Positions 27,962 through 37,544 of a stretch of 64,000 nt of DNA are shown in pieces. The notes under the pieces are model-generated. The model did no database searches. It was not told where the DNA came from and saw only the letters and a program-made list of their open reading frames with translations. The position numbers and the translations under genes are program-made. Positions within the stretch are counted from its first letter, which is position 1. Each line of letters starts with the position of its first letter. Origin of the DNA: Acidobacteriota bacterium (GTDB taxonomy: Bacteria; Acidobacteriota; Terriglobia; Acidiferrales; UBA7541); contig JABCZG010000010.1 in NCBI GenBank assembly GCA_013289835.1, forward strand, positions 79,570 through 143,569, read 5' to 3'.

Positions 27962-28570
27962 CTACCGCGCAGAGTCTACCACTGATTTGAAGATCACATG
28001 TGTCACCTCCATCGCGCAGATCGTTCCGGGCACATTGTCGTGTTCCTTGCCTGGGATTTGCGGTGCTAGTTTCACCCATGCCATTGGCATCGAGACGCCT
28101 CGATACATCATCCCAAAAAGCTCTTTGAAGAAATTAGGAAAGATCAGGCCGTTGCGCTTCATCGTCATAACCAGATTCGCTTTACCTGCCCCAGGACGCT
28201 TGCCAGCCGCGATATAGGATTGTGCGCTATTCTCCGTAGCCACGACCACAATGGGCGCGTGGGATTTATAAATTAGCTCACGCAGACTCTGGGATGCATT
28301 CTGGATTAGGCCGTCCGGTCTGATCGTCGCATAGATCATCAGGACATCGCAGACCGGGAGGTCGCCGGCGCTTTCCAGACATCCTGAAAAAAGCGGCTTT
28401 AGCGCGGTGATATCCTCATCCACAAGCGGAAGCGCCTGCGTTCCAATCAGGTTCAGGAACCCGATCTTCGGGTTCTGGATGACTAAAGGATGTTTGTGGG
28501 TAACCCGGCGCGAGACATAAGCCGCTCCGGGGGCGGGCTTTCCCCCGAAAAACGCTTTCAGCCATTGCAT
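27962..28570 (-). CDS. Unknown cytoplasmic protein
   Basis: 202 residues without signal peptide or membrane helices. Alternating hydrophobic strands (IGFLNLIG, PVCDVLMIYATI, APIVVVATE, VTHVIFKSV) suggest an alpha/beta fold, perhaps a Rossmann-like or TIR-like fold. No motif I can name is present. It stands alone, with a 15-bp repeat cluster just after its stop codon. Confidence 0.6.
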   Translation of the reverse strand: MQWLKAFFGGKPAPGAAYVSRRVTHKHPLVIQNPKIGFLNLIGTQALPLVDEDITALKPLFSGCLESAGDLPVCDVLMIYATIRPDGLIQNASQSLRELIYKSHAPIVVVATENSAQSYIAAGKRPGAGKANLVMTMKRNGLIFPNFFKELFGMMYRGVSMPMAWVKLAPQIPGKEHDNVPGTICAMEVTHVIFKSVVDSAR

Positions 28571-28698
28571 CGGATTGGGCCCCCTTCGGTTCGCACGAAT
28601 TGTCGTTGCGGAACGATCCTGTTGTCAATCGTCCCTGCCAACGCGGTTCGGATGTCGTCCGCCTGAGCCAGACTGGGTGCGATTGGGAAGGCCTCAAT

Positions 28699-28724
28699 AA
28701 AAAAACGGCAGCAGGGCTGCCGTT
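28699..28724 (-). terminator. Rho-independent terminator of the copper locus
   Basis: On the minus strand, ACGGCAGC (28723-28716) pairs with GCTGCCGT (28712-28705) over a three-base loop, followed by a run of T (28705-28699). It lies about 130 bases after the end of the CusF-like gene. A second perfect seven-base hairpin, GCGATTA/TAATCGC at 28743-28759, lies between them. Confidence 0.85.
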
Positions 28725-28854
28725 CTTCAAACAGTTTTACCTGCGATTATCGTAATCGCGGGGTGGGCACGAGTCAAAGGGAAAAATCGTTGGAATCAAC
28801 CTGCGCGCCCGTTCCTTGGGGTCTTAAATGGGTCTCCCACTGACGACCAAAGGC

Positions 28855-29202
28855 TTATGGCTTGGCTGCCTGGGCCGGAATGGGGGCCGGATTGGCTTTT
28901 TCTAGCAGGACGATTTTTTCGAGGCGGGCGAGGCCGTCGGTGACGACCAGGTCAGCGCTGATTTTGTCTCCCAGTGCGAGGCCTTGGGCCTCCTTGGGGA
29001 CGGCGAGGGTGTAGCCCATGGTCATGGCGGGCATCAGGCCTGGAATATCGCCGTGCTCGACGACGATTCGTTTGCTTGGTAGATCCACGCTGATGACTTT
29101 CGCCTGGATGGGGTAATGCTTCACGTCCTTGGGCGCGCAAGCGACTGCGAGGCAGCAGGCGAGCGACAGTCCCAGGAGAAACGGCTTCGATGATTTATGC
29201 AT
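28855..29202 (-). CDS. CusF-like copper-binding lipoprotein
   Basis: 115 residues. The signal peptide ends in a lipobox-like LAVAC (Cys near residue 22), so it should be lipid-anchored in the periplasm. The folded part carries VVEHGDIPGLMPAMTMGYTLAV, where the His and the Met pair of MxMTM match the metal-binding residues of the CusF-type copper chaperones. Start 29202 is chosen over 29277 because the signal peptide begins there. It is the last gene of a set with a TonB receptor and a Cys/His/Met-rich protein, and a terminator follows. Copper handling is inferred from all three. Confidence 0.8.
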   Translation of the reverse strand: MHKSSKPFLLGLSLACCLAVACAPKDVKHYPIQAKVISVDLPSKRIVVEHGDIPGLMPAMTMGYTLAVPKEAQGLALGDKISADLVVTDGLARLEKIVLLEKANPAPIPAQAAKP

Positions 29203-29303
29203 GAGCTCCCACTTTTTCGACGTGATGATACCGCGAGAAGCCGCGGGCGCGAAAGCCTGCCGGAGGGGGCTCGCCAACGCGCGTCACGGCTTCCCGCGAG
29301 GCC

Positions 29304-31556
29304 TCAGTAATGAAACCGGTAGCGAATCTGCGCGTAGATTTCGCGCGGGTTCAAGTAGTGCGTTCCGCCGAAGGTGAAGCTGTTATCGAGCAGAACGCGG
29401 CGGTTGGCGACGTTGATGCCGTGAACATCCACGGAAAAGCGTTCGCCAAAACTCTTGCCCAGCGTCATATCAAATGTAGTGTGCCCCGGCAGATGATTCG
29501 TCCCCGGAGGAAAATCGCCATTGGTGAAGCCGGAGGCGTAGTACACGTCCGTGGAAGCATAGGAGCGCCAAGGCAGGCTGTATTGTCCGCCGAAGTGCAG
29601 GGTATTTCGTTGATCGTGGTCGAGAAAGCCGCAACCTGCGGCGAAGGAAAAGTTCGTCAAGCCGCCGTTGATGGCGCCGCAACCGAGCGCCAGCTGATTG
29701 GAATAGGTCACGTAAGCCTGTCCTTTGCCATGGATGCGCGGGGAACGCAGGGTTAGCTCCCAACCGTTGATGCGCGCACCTTGAATGGTGATGGGGAAAA
29801 AGAGGTCGGAATCGTTGAAGTTGTTATGGTCGAAGAAATTTGTCGCGCGCGTTTCGAAGTTGTCGGCGTCAATGGTCCAGCCGCGCCAAGGAATGGTCAC
29901 GCCGAACTGATGCTCTTCATCGCGCTCGCCTTTCAGGGGAATGAAGCCCAGGTTTTGTTGGGTAGCGAGTTGGAGCAGCGGTCCGGAGATGGTGCTCAAG
30001 GGCGGGGCTTGATAGAAGCGGCCGTAGAATCCGCGGAACACCCAGCTGAGCTTGGGGATTCTCACCGAGGCGCCTGCTCGTGGGCTGGTGGCATTTTCCG
30101 TGAGTCCGCCGGAAAAATGCGTCTGCCGCAAACCGGCATTCAGCGTCAGCCAGGAGGTGGGCTTAAACTGATCTTCCGCGTAGATAGCGATCAGGCTTCC
30201 GTCGGGATTGGATGGCGTGGGCGCAAGATCGTCCGCCGGAGTTTCCGGGCATGTTGCGGTTGGCGGTGTCGGGCAATTGTAGGTCAAGGCGAACAGTTGA
30301 CTGTCCTGCTGAGCAAAACCGTAAAAGCCTGCGCGCAGATTGTTGCGGTCTTTCACCCAGGAAATCGTTGCTTGCCCGCCCGCGTATTTGGAGGAACGGT
30401 TTTCGGTGGCCGAACTCGGCAGATCCAGCGGGCTGCTGCCATAATTCGCGCTGTTGTAATGAAAGAACGGCGACACCGTAAACACCAACCCCGGAGAAAC
30501 CGTCCGCACCCAGGAGAAGGTGACGAACGAATCGTTCTCGCGATTCGTATCGCTGAGAAACTGGGTCGATGTGTTGGGATCGTTGGGGTCAAAGGGGACT
30601 TGAAAATAATCGCGGCGGATTTGCGCGACGAGGCGGAACTGATCTTTCGAATCCGCGTTGTAGATCAAGGAGCCGAACCCGCCGAAGCCGTTGGCGGCGT
30701 CGTGAATGACCGCGGAGGTAGGCGTTTGCAAGCCCAGGTTGGTGCGGTTGGCGTTGACGCTGGCATAGTAGGCGAAATTGTTGGTGTGGCCGCCGAAATT
30801 GAGCTGATCGTCGGTCTGAAAGAAATTTCCGGCGCTGAGAACCAATTCGGCTTCGTTGTTGCGCTCGAACCCCGTGCGCGGGGCCACGTTGAAGACGCCA
30901 TAGGTGCGGTCGCCGTAGTCGGCCGAGTAGCTGCCGCGCTGCATTTCGACGGTGTCAATATCGTTCGGGTCGACCTGCGGGCCTAGGTTGCTGGCAATGT
31001 TGGTGTTGGGAATGGGCACGCCATCAATCAGCCAGCTCACCTGATGGCCGCCGCGGACGTGGAGCTGGTCATGCGTGAAGTAGGAGCCTGGCACGTAATC
31101 GGTGATCATAGCCAGGCTGTTGGTACGCGCGGCTCCCGGCGTTTCCTGAATCTCAAGCCGATTCACCAGGGTTGTGGGGGTGACGGATTCTCCTTGAGCA
31201 GGGGCGGCCGACACCAAAATCGATTGATTTTGTGAAGCGAGCTGCAACTCGAAATGAAGCACGGGTGCGGTTCCGGAAAGAACGGAAAGAGATTGTTCGA
31301 CGGTTGCGAATCCTTGTTCTGAAACCGTGACGGTGTAATCGGCGAGCGGCACGGCGTCGAAGTGGAACTCGCCGTTGACGTCCGTTAGGGCGGTTTGGGT
31401 GAATTCTGAGGATTTTGCTTTCAGGACCACCTGGATTCCGGCTACCGGCCGATGTTGCGGGTCGTGAACGATGCCTCGCACGGTGCCAAAGACAGTTGCC
31501 AAGGCAGCGACAGCGGTCAACTGCAAGAACAGAAAAAAGAATAAATAGCGACGCAT
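29304..31556 (-). CDS. TonB-dependent receptor of the copper locus
   Basis: 750 residues. Signal peptide (about 1-20), carboxypeptidase-regulatory-like domain (about 22-110, starting VFGTVRGIVHDPQHRPVAGI), plug (about 125-240, with VRGGHQVSWLIDGVPIPN), then a beta-barrel ending in aromatic IRYRFHY. This is shorter than the Oar-like receptor at 5901 and looks like a classical metal-complex or cofactor receptor. A strong ribosome site (GAGGAGG) precedes the ATG. Its neighbours (Cys/His/Met-rich protein upstream, CusF-like lipoprotein downstream) suggest a copper or copper-chelate substrate; the receptor sequence alone does not show it. Confidence 0.9.
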   Translation of the reverse strand: MRRYLFFFLFLQLTAVAALATVFGTVRGIVHDPQHRPVAGIQVVLKAKSSEFTQTALTDVNGEFHFDAVPLADYTVTVSEQGFATVEQSLSVLSGTAPVLHFELQLASQNQSILVSAAPAQGESVTPTTLVNRLEIQETPGAARTNSLAMITDYVPGSYFTHDQLHVRGGHQVSWLIDGVPIPNTNIASNLGPQVDPNDIDTVEMQRGSYSADYGDRTYGVFNVAPRTGFERNNEAELVLSAGNFFQTDDQLNFGGHTNNFAYYASVNANRTNLGLQTPTSAVIHDAANGFGGFGSLIYNADSKDQFRLVAQIRRDYFQVPFDPNDPNTSTQFLSDTNRENDSFVTFSWVRTVSPGLVFTVSPFFHYNSANYGSSPLDLPSSATENRSSKYAGGQATISWVKDRNNLRAGFYGFAQQDSQLFALTYNCPTPPTATCPETPADDLAPTPSNPDGSLIAIYAEDQFKPTSWLTLNAGLRQTHFSGGLTENATSPRAGASVRIPKLSWVFRGFYGRFYQAPPLSTISGPLLQLATQQNLGFIPLKGERDEEHQFGVTIPWRGWTIDADNFETRATNFFDHNNFNDSDLFFPITIQGARINGWELTLRSPRIHGKGQAYVTYSNQLALGCGAINGGLTNFSFAAGCGFLDHDQRNTLHFGGQYSLPWRSYASTDVYYASGFTNGDFPPGTNHLPGHTTFDMTLGKSFGERFSVDVHGINVANRRVLLDNSFTFGGTHYLNPREIYAQIRYRFHY

Positions 31557-31649
31557 AAAATCTTTTTCCTCCTCAAAGGAATGAGCCTCGCGCGGCAGAG
31601 TTGCCGCGGGTTTGGTTACTAGGATTTCGAGGGAACTGCGAGCCAGATG

Positions 31650-32072
31650 TTAAGCGGCCGCAGTTTCAAGGCGAGGAGGGGGAGAAAGAGGTTCAACCGA
31701 GCGCAAGAAATCGAGGGGCTTCGCGGATTCGATCGGCGCCTTACGAACGGCTGGCCCAGTGAGTGAGAGAACTGTTGGCAGCACGAATGCCAGGGAGACC
31801 ATCGCGGGAGGCTCAGTATTCTGACAGCAGGACATACTGCATGCGCTCATCCCCGCCATATCATGGCCACAGTCCATGTGATTGTCAGAGGAGGCCGGCG
31901 AATTTTTGCTTTGATGATGATGCGATTTGATCGGGCATTGAGCCGTGGTGCAGCATGCGGCGGAGTACGATGACCAAGCTGCTGCGGCGATGGGCGCATA
32001 AAGCAAGACGACCGCGAGCAAGCAGAAGCTTGCGGAAAGAAGACGCCGGCGATCGTGAGGCGCAGTTTGCAT
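31650..32072 (-). CDS. Cys/His/Met-rich exported protein, probable metal binder
   Basis: 140 residues. The N-terminal signal or anchor helix lies at about 11-32. Residues about 38-85 are dense in metal ligands: CCTTAQC, HHH, a DNHMDCGHDM block, and MSACSMSCC. A second hydrophobic stretch (about 90-107) and a Pro-rich tail follow. I know no named family; the composition resembles periplasmic copper-binding proteins. The ATG at 32072 is supported by a promoter at 32104-32132 that rules out more upstream starts. It heads the locus with the TonB receptor and CusF-like lipoprotein. Confidence 0.7.
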   Translation of the reverse strand: MQTAPHDRRRLLSASFCLLAVVLLYAPIAAAAWSSYSAACCTTAQCPIKSHHHQSKNSPASSDNHMDCGHDMAGMSACSMSCCQNTEPPAMVSLAFVLPTVLSLTGPAVRKAPIESAKPLDFLRSVEPLSPPPRLETAAA

Positions 32073-32103
32073 GTCTTGCTTGAGGCAATCTCTGTCGCCA
32101 GAC

Positions 32104-32132
32104 ACTATAGCGTGACGCGCCATAGTTTGCAA
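32104..32132 (-). promoter_or_regulatory. Predicted promoter of the copper locus
   Basis: On the minus strand, -35 TTGCAA (32132-32127) and -10 TATAGT (32109-32104) have a spacer of exactly 17 bases. The leader to the ATG at 32072 would be about 25 bases. The -35 hexamer is the same as at 9918-9923. Confidence 0.6.
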
Positions 32133-32293
32133 CCCCCTAAAAGCCATCGCCGCCTGCGCGACGATTCACTATACGCCGAATCCGCGTTCCATCGCACTAC
32201 CGCCCGAGACTCGATAGTGGGTCAGCGTGGTATTGCATCCGGCCCGAACGAAGCCCGACAATCGAATGGATAGAAAAATTTAAGGGCAATGCT

Positions 32294-32389
32294 TCATAGA
32301 TTTCGCTTGTTTCGGACGTAGACAATCACCAATACTGCCGCGAGAACTACCGCAATCGCGTAAATTGGATGGGGAAACATCGGAAACAT
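32294..32389 (-). CDS. Possible 31-residue single-pass membrane peptide
   Basis: A frame starting MFPMFPHPIY, with a hydrophobic helix (about residues 9-24) and a basic end VRNKRNL, lies in the 466-base gap 32073-32538. It is in positive-inside orientation. No ribosome site is obvious, so this could be chance. Besides the promoter at 32104-32132, I see nothing else in this gap. Confidence 0.3.
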   Translation of the reverse strand: MFPMFPHPIYAIAVVLAAVLVIVYVRNKRNL

Positions 32390-32538
32390 AGGGTTTAGAC
32401 TACCAGAAAATTCAAATGCGCGGTCCTTGCGGAATTCGCCAAACTGACCTATGACCCGAGACTCCGGCGGTGGCCAGCGGAAACATTTGCGGCAGGGGCA
32501 ATCTTGACTTCGAGTGCAGTGGGTCGCAGACTTAGTTT

Positions 32539-32985
32539 ATGTCCCACATTTACATCAAGCTGGATTTTGGTACGGATGAGGAGAAGGCGCAGCAAGCGCG
32601 CCACAAACTCGACGGCTGGAAGCAGGCTTTTCGCCTGGATAAGAAGCTGCAGTATAAACTGGAGCGCCCAGAGAGCCCGGCTGGAGAAGCCGCTGCGAAA
32701 GCTGAAACCGTAGAAAAGCGGGCGCCGGCTGCCACTGCCAAGCCCAAGGGAAAGACCAAAGCGAAATCCAGTGAATCTGACGCGGAAAAGCCGGAAGCCA
32801 CGGCTAACGGCAAAGTGAGCTTGCTGGTGCGCTTGTATTTCAGCGCGCATGAAAAACTTTCTGAACAGCGGTGGGTGGCGCGTATTCCTTCGGAGGAGCC
32901 GTTTAAAAGCGCGTCTCCGAAAGTGATTCTGCATACGGATCCGGAGTTCGAGAAGGCCGATAAGCAATTCGAATCGCTCGACTGA
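32539..32985 (+). CDS. Unknown charged protein with disordered middle
   Basis: 148 residues. The N-terminal strand (MSHIYIKLDFGTDEE) and the C-terminal block (VSLLVRLYFSAHEKLSEQRWVARIP) look folded. The middle, about residues 50-90, is Ala/Lys/Glu/Pro rich and probably disordered. There is no signal peptide. I do not recognise it. It stands alone ahead of the E1 gene. Confidence 0.6.
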   Translation: MSHIYIKLDFGTDEEKAQQARHKLDGWKQAFRLDKKLQYKLERPESPAGEAAAKAETVEKRAPAATAKPKGKTKAKSSESDAEKPEATANGKVSLLVRLYFSAHEKLSEQRWVARIPSEEPFKSASPKVILHTDPEFEKADKQFESLD

Positions 32986-33168
32986 GTGGAACGGTGAACG
33001 GTTCTTCTTCACGCTACAGCACGGTGACAATATTTAGAGGCCAATATGGCCTGTTTTTGCAAGGCTTGCGGAGCGGCGCGCACGTCAAATAGAAGAGTGG
33101 AAAACGGAAATCCGGTATAATTGAGTTCCGCGAGGCGCAATTCCAACTTCCAGCTGAGGGCAGAACGA

Positions 33169-35325
33169 ATGGCGTCACAAACGCGGGTCAAAGTAGCAAA
33201 GCTTGACGCCCCCAAAGTCCACGGCCTCGATCACGACACCCTGATCCGGCTTTACCGCGCGATGTACCTGTCGCGGCGGCTCGATGACCGCGAGATACAA
33301 CTCAAGCGGCAAAACAAAATTTACTTTCAAATCTCCAGCGCGGGGCACGAGGCGGTCACGGCCGTTATGGGGCTATTTCTGCGCCCGGGCGTGGATTGGT
33401 TTTATCCATATTACCGGGACCGGGCGCTTTGCCTGATGCTTGGTGTGACGCCTTTGGAGACGCTGCTGGCGGCGGTTGGGGCGAAAGATGACCTCAGCTC
33501 CGGCGGGCGGCAGATGCCGTCGCACTGGGGGCATCCGAAGTGGAACATTGTGAGCAAGTCTTCGTGCACTGGCACGCAATTTGTCCAGGCGGTTGGCGCC
33601 GCGGAAGCCACGCTTTATTTCGAAGGGCGGCCCAAGGCGTTGGCGCAAGCGAAGAAGGCGCCGCTTGGCGAACATGTGAGTTACGAGAGCGATGAGATTG
33701 TGTATGTTTCTGGGGGCGACGGCTCGACGAGCGAGGGTGAGTTCTGGGAATCGCTCAACGTGGCCTGCGCGAAGAAACTTCCGCTGCTGTATCTGATTGA
33801 AGACAACGGGTACGCCATTTCTGTTCCGGTGGAAGTGCAGACCGCCGGTGGAAGCATTTCAAAACTGGTGCGCAGCTTTCCGGGGCTGCATGTTGCGGAG
33901 TGCGATGGCACGGATCCGTTCGAATGCTATCCTGTCTGCAAAGATGCGGTTGAATATTGCCGCGAGCGGCGCGGGCCGGCGCTGATTCATGCGCATGTGA
34001 CGCGGCCCTATTCGCATTCGCTTTCCGATGACGAGAAGCTTTATAAGTCGGCGGAGGAACGCGAGGAAGAGGCGCGGCGGGATCCGCTTTCAAAACTTGC
34101 GCTGGTCCTGGTTCGCGAGGGCGTGCTGGACCAGAAGCAGATCGAATCGCTCGAAGCTGAAATTGACAACGAAGTTCGCGATGCGGCGGACCAGGCGCTG
34201 ATGGCCGAAGAGCCTTCGGTTGAGTCCATTCCGATACACGTCTATTCGCCGGAGATCGATCCGGCGTCTTCCGCGTTCGAAGCGCAGCCGCATTTTCATG
34301 GTGCGCCGAAGACCATGGTCGAGATGGTTGCGGCGACGCTTTCCGACGAAATGGCGCGCGATGAGCGCATTACGATTTTCGGTGAAGATGTGGCCGACGC
34401 CAGCCGCGAGGACAATCTCAAAAACGTGAAGGGCAAGGGCGGGGTCTTCAAGGCGACCTCTGGTTTGCAACGGAAGTATGGGGCCGATCGCGTTTTCAAT
34501 TCGCCGCTGGCGGAAGCGAGCATCGTCGGGCGTGCCATCGGAATGGCGACGCGCGGATTGAAGCCGGTGGCGGAAATTCAGTTCTTCGACTACATCTGGC
34601 CGGCGATGATGCAGATTCGCGACGAGCTGTGCGTGATGCGCTGGCGTTCGAATGGCGCTTTCAAGGCGCCGGTGGTTCTTCGCGTGCCCATCGGGGGGTA
34701 CCTTACTGGTGGCGGCGTTTATCACAGCCAGAGCGGGGAATCGATTTTTGCGCATTGCCCGGGCCTTCGTGTGGTGATGCCTTCGACGGCGCTCGATGTG
34801 GCGGGTCTTTTGCGGACGGCTATTCGGTGCGACGATCCGGTCATGTTCCTGGAGCACAAGCATCTTTACCGACAGCCGTACAATCGCTCGGAAAATCCGG
34901 GGCCGGATTTTACGATTCCGTTTGGCAAAGCGCGCACGGTGAGAGAAGGCACGGACTTGAGCATCATTACTTACGGCGCGCTCGTGCATCGCACTGAGGT
35001 TGCCGCGGCGCAGTTGGAGCGTGAGGGGATTTCTATCGAGATCATTGATTTGCGCTCGCTTTCTCCTTACGACTGGGAGGCCATCGCGGCCACCGTTCGA
35101 AAGACGCATCGCGTCATCGTGGCGTATGAAGACATGCTGAGCTGGGGCTATGGCGCGGAAATCGCGGCGCGAATTGCCGATGAATTATTTGAAGAATTGG
35201 ACGCTCCGGTGCGGCGCGTGGCGGCTATGGATACGTTCTGCGCGTACCAGCCGAAACTCGAAGACGTGATCCTGCCGCAGACAACGCACATTACGGCCGC
35301 CGTGAAACGGCTTCTGGAATACTGA
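33169..35325 (+). CDS. 2-oxoacid dehydrogenase E1, alpha and beta fused
   Basis: 718 residues. The first half (about 1-370) is an E1-alpha-type ThDP domain: [15 protein letters not shown] followed by EDNGYAIS is the ThDP/Mg site. The second half (about 385-718) is an E1-beta-type transketolase domain: [40 protein letters not shown], and DLRSLSPYD. Fused E1 of this kind belongs to branched-chain 2-oxoacid or pyruvate-like complexes and is decarboxylating. No E2 or E3 gene is nearby. The start at 33169 has GAGGGC eight bases upstream; a TATAAT at 33116-33121 may be its -10 box. Confidence 0.9.
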   Translation: MASQTRVKVAKLDAPKVHGLDHDTLIRLYRAMYLSRRLDDREIQLKRQNKIYFQISSAGHEAVTAVMGLFLRPGVDWFYPYYRDRALCLMLGVTPLETLLAAVGAKDDLSSGGRQMPSHWGHPKWNIVSKSSCTGTQFVQAVGAAEATLYFEGRPKALAQAKKAPLGEHVSYESDEIVYVSGGDGSTSEGEFWESLNVACAKKLPLLYLIEDNGYAISVPVEVQTAGGSISKLVRSFPGLHVAECDGTDPFECYPVCKDAVEYCRERRGPALIHAHVTRPYSHSLSDDEKLYKSAEEREEEARRDPLSKLALVLVREGVLDQKQIESLEAEIDNEVRDAADQALMAEEPSVESIPIHVYSPEIDPASSAFEAQPHFHGAPKTMVEMVAATLSDEMARDERITIFGEDVADASREDNLKNVKGKGGVFKATSGLQRKYGADRVFNSPLAEASIVGRAIGMATRGLKPVAEIQFFDYIWPAMMQIRDELCVMRWRSNGAFKAPVVLRVPIGGYLTGGGVYHSQSGESIFAHCPGLRVVMPSTALDVAGLLRTAIRCDDPVMFLEHKHLYRQPYNRSENPGPDFTIPFGKARTVREGTDLSIITYGALVHRTEVAAAQLEREGISIEIIDLRSLSPYDWEAIAATVRKTHRVIVAYEDMLSWGYGAEIAARIADELFEELDAPVRRVAAMDTFCAYQPKLEDVILPQTTHITAAVKRLLEY

Positions 35326-35426
35326 GCCAATTCGGTTTAGACTCCTGCGGGGGGAAACTTTTTCGGCCACATCTTCGTAGTTATAGGTAGGGACGCCAAG
35401 ACGAATGGCCCTGTGGAGGTGACCCA

Positions 35427-35759
35427 ATGAACTGCACGAATTGTCAAAAAGAAATCGCTGTCGGATCGAAGTTCTGCTACAACTGCGGTTCCAAGCAGCC
35501 GGAGACCGCACCGCCGGGGCTATCGCCCGCCACGGGCGGCTCGAAGCGGCTGATGCGCTCCAGCACGGATAAGAAGATCGCGGGTGTGTGCGCGGGCCTG
35601 GCAGACTATTTTGATCTGGACCCCACCATCATCCGCGTGTTGTGGGTGCTGGCGTTCTTCTGCGCAGGCACGGGCCTATTGGCTTACATCGTTCTGTGGA
35701 TTGTTTTGCCCCTGGCGCCTGCTGGCGTGATTCCGACTTCAGCGACGGTAGTTTCCTAG
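35427..35759 (+). CDS. Zinc-ribbon plus PspC-domain membrane protein
   Basis: 110 residues. An N-terminal zinc ribbon (CTNCQKEI... CYNCGSKQP, about 3-25) is joined by a Pro-rich linker to a PspC domain (about 40-100: [26 protein letters not shown]) with one membrane helix. PspC proteins take part in envelope-stress responses. The ribosome site (GGAGG) is good. It stands alone and is convergent with the DoxX gene. Confidence 0.85.
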   Translation: MNCTNCQKEIAVGSKFCYNCGSKQPETAPPGLSPATGGSKRLMRSSTDKKIAGVCAGLADYFDLDPTIIRVLWVLAFFCAGTGLLAYIVLWIVLPLAPAGVIPTSATVVS

Positions 35760-35773
35760 CCTTATTGTTTCGC

Positions 35774-36205
35774 TCACTTTGCGTTTTTCGGTGGTCGAGA
35801 CTTGCCTCCACTCTCGAACATAGGGTGATCGAGAGACACGAGTCCCGCGCCGACCGTGGCCAATGCGAACGACGCCGTTAGCAGTGCCATGGGGAACTCG
35901 TAGTTATGGATGGCGAGATACCCTCCGGCGCTGTGCACCTTCCAAATCGCTACGCCCATCTCAATCGCGAGTAACAACGCCGCTGCCCGCGTAAACAATC
36001 CCAAAACCAGCAGGGCACTTCCAAAGACCTCTAGGACTCCGGAAATATAGACAAAGTATCCCGGCAGGCCGTGCTGCACGAAGAAGCCCTGCATGCCTGC
36101 GCCGGAATGCGTCAGCTTCGGGTAGCCGTGCGAGAAGAACACCAGCGCAAGCGCCAACCGAAGGAGCAGCAAGCCGAGCGGCTGAAGGGAATTGAGAGAC
36201 TTCAT
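35774..36205 (-). CDS. DoxX-family membrane protein
   Basis: 143 residues with four membrane helices. The family start LRLALALVFFSHGYPKL (near residue 15) and ISGVLEVFGSALLVLGLFTR (near 54) are clear. DoxX-family proteins are small quinone- or redox-linked membrane proteins with several proposed roles. A GGAGG ribosome site lies upstream of the ATG. It is convergent with the PspC gene, 14 bases apart. Confidence 0.85.
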   Translation of the reverse strand: MKSLNSLQPLGLLLLRLALALVFFSHGYPKLTHSGAGMQGFFVQHGLPGYFVYISGVLEVFGSALLVLGLFTRAAALLLAIEMGVAIWKVHSAGGYLAIHNYEFPMALLTASFALATVGAGLVSLDHPMFESGGKSRPPKNAK

Positions 36206-36362
36206 TAAAAATCCTCCACGAGTAAATTCGAAATTTTTGCGCCAGCGTTATGGCATCTTAGCAGAAACGCGGAGCGTTCCGCGGCCACGGCACCGACAGA
36301 GTTTCAGGTACAATTGTTAACGAATCGCGGAGAGCCCTAGAAATCATGAAGAAGGCCAGTGA

Positions 36363-37430
36363 ATGAGGAGAAGACTGCTCATTGCGGTGCCGTTGCTGTG
36401 CCTGGTGGCGCTGGCGGCGTGGATGTTCCGGCCCAAGCACGAGACGCTGGGCGAGGCGTTTGTGAGCGAGCGGAGCGTCACGTTGTGGAGCGGGGTGGCG
36501 CAAGTGCGCGCGCCGGTTTCGATTCTGCACTATGGGGACCGCGTGGACGTGGTTTCGCGGCGCAATGATAACGTCAAGGTTCGCACGGCTGCCGGAACCG
36601 TGGGCTGGATTGATGGACGCAACTTGATGGATCCTGCCTTGTGGCAGCGCAGCGCGAAACTGCTCGCACAAGTCCGGCCCATGCTGGTGCAGGCGCGGGG
36701 CCGCACCAAAGTTTCCACAAATTTACGCGTTGAGCCCGGCCGCACCGAGCCGCGTTTGTACCAGTTTAGCCGTGGCGTTCCCGTGGAAATTGTCGGCCGC
36801 GCGGTTGCCGATTGGGTTCAAAGCAGCGATGAGAAGGATTCTTCGAACGAGGTTGAGGAGACCAAGAAAGAGGATTGGTTTCTGGTGCGCGGCCTGGCCA
36901 CGCGGCCTCCGGGCGAGACGGCAGCGCGGGCTGCCGATACGAATACCACCACGCAGCCGGGTGATCAGACGCTGCCGATTTCGGGTTGGCTGATTGCCCG
37001 GTTCGTCGAATTGGATTTGCCGGAAGCTGTCCGGGAAGGCGCGGCTTCGGCAAACCTCCGGCCGCTTGCGTGGTTTGAACTCAACCGTATTAGCGATCCA
37101 TCTGGAGACAAGCCGCAGTATCTTGTTGCGGCAGCTCGGGGGGCGGAGGGCCAGGCGTGTGACTTCACCGCCTTGCGCGTCTACACGTGGTATGTGAAGA
37201 AGGAGCGCTACGAGACGGCGTTCATCGAAAATGATTTGTGCGGCCAGATGCCCATTCGAATTGAGAAAGGCCCTAAAGGGGAGCCTGAGTTTCGATTTCG
37301 CGATATGGATGGGAACAAGGAAGAACGAGTTTACCGATTGAACCAAACCGTAGTGCGGCGCGTCCGCGAAAGTCCCAGCGCTCCTGTTAAACATGCCCCA
37401 CCGAAACCGGCGAAGCCTGCGTCCCCATGA
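36363..37430 (+). CDS. Exported protein with SH3-like domains
   Basis: 355 residues. A short signal or membrane anchor (MRRRLLIAVPLLCLVALAAW) is followed by two bacterial SH3-like stretches (about 35-90: VTLWSG..., GDRVDVVSRRNDNVKVRTAAGTVGWIDGR; and about 118-205: STNLRVEPGRTEPRLYQFSRGVPVEIVGR). A unique C-terminal half ends in a Pro/Lys tail. SH3_3 domains often bind peptidoglycan or membranes. Function is not known; it may work at the envelope. Confidence 0.75.
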   Translation: MRRRLLIAVPLLCLVALAAWMFRPKHETLGEAFVSERSVTLWSGVAQVRAPVSILHYGDRVDVVSRRNDNVKVRTAAGTVGWIDGRNLMDPALWQRSAKLLAQVRPMLVQARGRTKVSTNLRVEPGRTEPRLYQFSRGVPVEIVGRAVADWVQSSDEKDSSNEVEETKKEDWFLVRGLATRPPGETAARAADTNTTTQPGDQTLPISGWLIARFVELDLPEAVREGAASANLRPLAWFELNRISDPSGDKPQYLVAAARGAEGQACDFTALRVYTWYVKKERYETAFIENDLCGQMPIRIEKGPKGEPEFRFRDMDGNKEERVYRLNQTVVRRVRESPSAPVKHAPPKPAKPASP

Positions 37431-37544
37431 CAGATTTTCTGTACCGTGCATGTCCCCCGGGATGAGCAGCGTGGCAGGTCCAAGAATACTTGAGAGTTTG
37501 TTTGCTCCCCTAGAGGAGCGCGGCTACCGCGGAGAGTGAAAGCG

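Noticed and set aside
29781..30986. 401-codon frame antisense to the TonB receptor
   Set aside because: No domain and complement-like composition; the receptor reads well on the minus strand.
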